Assembly (NCBI GenBank): GCA_030690855.1
Contig: JAUYFR010000218.1
Span: 1 to 5,059, forward strand
Direction: 5' to 3'
DNA length: 5,059 bases
DNA from: Gallionellaceae bacterium
Lineage (GTDB): Bacteria; Pseudomonadota; Gammaproteobacteria; Burkholderiales; Gallionellaceae
The notes beneath the pieces were generated by a model. It worked only from the letters and a program-made list of their open reading frames with translations. It searched no databases and was not told the DNA's origin. Below, piece after piece: positions 4,575 through 5,059 of the stretch; the first letter of the stretch is position 1; every line of letters starts with the position of its first letter. The position numbers were made by a program, and so were the translations under genes.

Positions 4575-5059
4575 ATGACTTCAAAAAGTAATTGGTTTAA
4601 AAAATTAAATCCGCGCAATAGCTTGGTCGCTCAGATCAGCTATGCAACCGCTGGCGTATCCATTGTTTTATCCATTGTGCTCGGCTACTACGCTGCGGAG
4701 ATAAGCCGCCAGCAAATCGAACATGAACAAGGTGAAAGTTTTGCGCGTCGTGCGCAAGGCATCGTGGATGTACTCGATCGCGGCATGTTTGAACGCTATC
4801 GCGAAATGCAAGTCGTCGCGTCGCTTGACGACATCAGCAACCCTAAAGTTTCCGTTGACCGCAAACGTAACGTTCTCGAAAAACTACAACAAACCTTCAA
4901 CGCTTACGCGTGGGTAGGCATCTGCGACGAGAAAGGTATTGGCTCAGTCGGCACAGGAAAATATTTAGAAGGAAAAGATCTCATCAAGCGCCCTTGGTGC
5001 ACCAAGGGCCGCGAAAAGCCTTATGTGGGCGATGTTCATGATGCGTTGCTACTCGCCAA
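4575..5059 (+). CDS. Membrane-anchored Cache-domain sensor, N-terminal part (partial)
   Basis: An open frame without a stop starts at 4575 and leaves the right edge after 161 codons. GGAG sits 7 bases before the ATG. Residues 1-18 are basic and cytoplasmic, one transmembrane helix covers about 19-41, and the extracytoplasmic part begins at 42 with a helix (EISRQQIEHEQGESFARRAQGIVDVLD region) and goes on into a double-Cache-like sensor fold. Typical marks are YAWVGICDEKG (111-121) and RPWCTKGREKPYVGDVHDALL (139-159), the latter like the RxWFxxG...YVGDV stretch of periplasmic Cache domains. Cys117 and Cys142 sit in these conserved stretches. The output domain lies outside the window. It could be a GGDEF/EAL protein, a histidine kinase or a chemoreceptor; I cannot choose. 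The upstream ANR/FNR box suggests expression tied to low oxygen. Confidence 0.85.
   Translation, partial: MTSKSNWFKKLNPRNSLVAQISYATAGVSIVLSIVLGYYAAEISRQQIEHEQGESFARRAQGIVDVLDRGMFERYREMQVVASLDDISNPKVSVDRKRNVLEKLQQTFNAYAWVGICDEKGIGSVGTGKYLEGKDLIKRPWCTKGREKPYVGDVHDALLLA

Noticed and set aside
4723..4917. Plus-strand 64-codon frame starting at 4723
   Set aside because: It lies in another frame inside the Cache sensor gene, which has a good ribosome site, a membrane helix and domain motifs.

Overview
The window looks like part of a chromosome from a beta- or gammaproteobacterium. Base composition is intermediate, the Shine-Dalgarno sites are ordinary, the families are proteobacterial, and a perfect ANR/FNR box is present. 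I cannot name a genus from the sequence. No mobile element, tRNA, rRNA or CRISPR is visible.

Layout. Positions 1-2546 hold a minus-strand operon, read right to left: a DsrE-family protein (2543-2193), a single-domain metallo-beta-lactamase-fold protein of the persulfide dioxygenase type (2152-1421), a 12-helix MFS transporter (1420-116), and the start of a small unrecognised cysteine-containing protein that runs off the left edge (116-1). The last three genes are packed with gaps of 0 or -1 base. Positions 2547-2664 form a divergent control region with a strong minus-strand promoter (TTGACA-N18-TTTAAT). On the plus strand follow an ArsR-type winged helix fused to a rhodanese domain (2665-3318) and, 35 bases later, a SLAC1/TehA-family anion channel (3354-4334). 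A 240-base regulatory gap (4335-4574) holds the ANR/FNR box, a GC-rich dyad and a structured leader. It precedes the first 161 residues of a membrane-anchored Cache-domain sensor (from 4575), which runs off the right edge.

Reading of the system. The two divergent units appear to form a reactive-sulfur (persulfide) handling module. The ArsR-rhodanese protein probably senses or carries persulfide sulfur and controls the shared intergenic region. The DsrE protein has a CxxC motif and could relay sulfane sulfur. The MBL protein has the metal ligands of persulfide dioxygenases and would yield sulfite. Two membrane proteins, MFS and SLAC1/TehA, could move the resulting anion; yeast Ssu1, a relative of TehA, exports sulfite. 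The families are recognised from motifs. The pathway and the transported substrates are inference. The sensor gene at the right is probably a separate, oxygen-controlled unit.
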